The notes beneath the pieces are model-generated. The model was not told where the DNA came from. It made no database searches and saw only the letters and a program-made list of their open reading frames with translations. A program made the translations under genes and the position numbers. From NCBI RefSeq assembly GCF_947490095.1, contig NZ_CANLFS010000001.1, positions 124,001-188,000 on the forward strand: a stretch of DNA of 64,000 nt, in the 5' to 3' direction. How positions within the stretch are numbered: the stretch's first letter is position 1; each line of letters begins with the position of its first letter. Source of the stretch: an uncultured Halomonas sp. (GTDB taxonomy: Bacteria > Pseudomonadota > Gammaproteobacteria > Pseudomonadales > Halomonadaceae). Of this stretch, positions 63,191-64,000 are shown piece after piece.

Positions 63191-63763
63191 GTCGTTCTCC
63201 CTAAGCGATTATTATTGTGCACTGGGTTCAGGCATCCCCTCGCCCGGCAATCAATGACTGGCCCGATCCAGCCTTCATGATGAGAGAATCGGGCGCCGTG
63301 GCAACAGCACAGGATTTACCACGACCCGCGGCGCCGGACATATAAAACACAGCGCAAGCCCGCGTAACATAGCGGATTCTATGGCCGTTGCACCACCCAA
63401 ACGAGCAATACGAGTAAAAGAGCGAGCGCCCGGGGCCGGCCATGAGTTTCCGATGGGAAACCTGGGGCCTCCGCCTCTACCGACCTTCCGGGCGCATGGA
63501 CACGCCGATTCGGCCCTCGCCCGGCCATGATCCTGCAGACTGTATTGACGCCATGACATCCCCCCGCGCGTGTCATCTTCGCTATACACCGGCTTGCCCG
63601 CCCATCCGGCCCATGCCGGGGGTGGACGGAGAGCCCACCAGGCGCCACCCTGCACCATGAGACCTCGGTCCACGCTTTCGAGAAGCGCTGAGGGCTCGCC
63701 AAACGCTGCCAATGGCGGTAGCATTCGTTCCGTCCGGAAAAACTTTTCTTATAGGAAATTTCG
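63191..63763. other. 573-base intergenic region between the symporter and gcvH
   Basis: I find no convincing gene here; several open frames on both strands lack family similarity and good ribosome-binding sites. I looked for a glycine riboswitch on both strands, because both flanking genes are typical hosts, and found none of its conserved blocks. Near gcvH, an AT-richer stretch (63738-63762, with TATAGG) may be the promoter. The remainder is GC-rich and could form structure. Confidence 0.6.
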
Positions 63764-64000
63764 ATGAGCTCTATTCCTGCCAATCTACGCTTCGCCGACA
63801 GCCACGAGTGGGTCCTGGATAACGGCGATGGCACCGTGACCATCGGCATCAGCGATCATGCCCAGGAGTCCTTGGGTGACGTGGTCTTCGTCGAACTGCC
63901 CGAGGTGGGCCGCACCCTCGAGCTCAAGGACGAGTTCGGCGTGGTCGAGTCGGTGAAGGCCGCCTCCGACCTCTATGCCCCGGTGGCCGGCGAGGTCATC
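63764..64000 (+). CDS. gcvH: Glycine cleavage system H protein, N-terminal part (3' truncated)
   Basis: The first 79 residues of GcvH, running off the window edge. The N-terminus reads [16 protein letters not shown], and the lipoylation site is Lys65 in [15 protein letters not shown]. It carries the aminomethyl intermediate between P, T and L proteins. The ATG at 63764 has AGGAAAT upstream. Other gcv genes probably follow outside the window. Confidence 0.95.
   Translation, partial: MSSIPANLRFADSHEWVLDNGDGTVTIGISDHAQESLGDVVFVELPEVGRTLELKDEFGVVESVKAASDLYAPVAGEVI

Noticed and set aside
63275-63724. 149-aa minus-strand open frame upstream of the symporter
   Set aside because: No family similarity, irregular composition, no ribosome-binding site, and overlapping competing frames; typical of GC-rich intergenic DNA.
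63191-63763. Glycine riboswitch upstream of the symporter or gcvH
   Set aside because: Neither strand shows the conserved aptamer blocks, despite suitable neighbouring genes.

Overview
The window reads as a chromosomal segment of a GC-rich gammaproteobacterium, most likely Halomonas or a close relative (Halomonadaceae). This is judged from gene content and order and from acidic exported proteins, not from a 16S sequence. Supporting gene orders are tamA-tamB, galU-ugd, ubiG-mupP-yciK (the Pseudomonas-like arrangement), ruvC-ruvA-ruvB-ybgC-tolQRAB-pal-cpoB and yebC-ruvC. No rRNA, tRNA, prophage, insertion sequence or CRISPR array was recognised. Coding density is high.

Layout. 1-6.2 kb (+): the 3' part of a dipeptide/oligopeptide ABC transporter operon (binding protein, two permeases, two ATPases) and a LysR regulator. 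6.2-13.6 kb (-): tamA-tamB-msrA behind a coiled-coil membrane protein. 13.7-16.5 kb: a superoxide-dismutase-like gene that has lost its metal ligands, beside galU and a UDP-glucose-dehydrogenase-like gene that has lost its catalytic cysteine. 16.7-19.3 kb: ubiG-mupP (+) convergent with yciK (-), separated by a palindromic repeat array that fills the whole gap. 19.3-28 kb (-): Tol-Pal, ybgC, the RuvABC Holliday-junction machinery and yebC. 28-30.4 kb (-): aspS and an FmdB-type zinc ribbon. 30.5-33.4 kb (+): a hydroxyacid dehydrogenase, ribokinase and nucleoside hydrolase (nucleoside/ribose salvage). 33.4-42.5 kb: acylphosphatase, a YihY membrane protein, NadM-Nudix, a LysR regulator, cardiolipin synthase, class I fumarase and uvrB. 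42.5-47.6 kb: OsmC, a small HMA-like protein, ygfZ, tatD, a secreted acidic repeat protein and prfC. 47.8-49.7 kb (+): a RegB/RegA (PrrBA, RoxSR) redox two-component system. 49.9-51.2 kb (-): 3-hydroxybutyrate dehydrogenase and a HybE-like protein. 51.4-54.9 kb (+): an OmpR-type two-component system followed by an exported MsrA-MsrB fusion. 55-57.2 kb (+): an inositol-monophosphatase family enzyme, glutaredoxin and a DUF1338-like protein. 57.3-59.9 kb: scoA-scoB with a divergent LysR regulator. 59.9-64 kb: a YihG-like acyltransferase, a LysM/LytM lipoprotein, an AGCS symporter and the start of gcvH.

Functional themes: envelope integrity (Tam, Tol-Pal, LytM-like, cardiolipin synthase), oxidative or redox defence (two Msr genes, OsmC, Grx, RegBA, ygfZ), ketone-body/PHB use (3-hydroxybutyrate dehydrogenase plus ScoAB) and DNA repair (RuvABC, UvrB).

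The most unusual signals are (i) two adjacent probable pseudoenzymes (SOD-like and Ugd-like), (ii) an eight-unit array of GGGGTCWGACCCC palindromes with alternating unit types, (iii) two copies of an intergenic element made of heptamer repeats, a conserved core and a terminal hairpin, and (iv) a recurrent habit of short tandem duplications beginning at or including stop codons.
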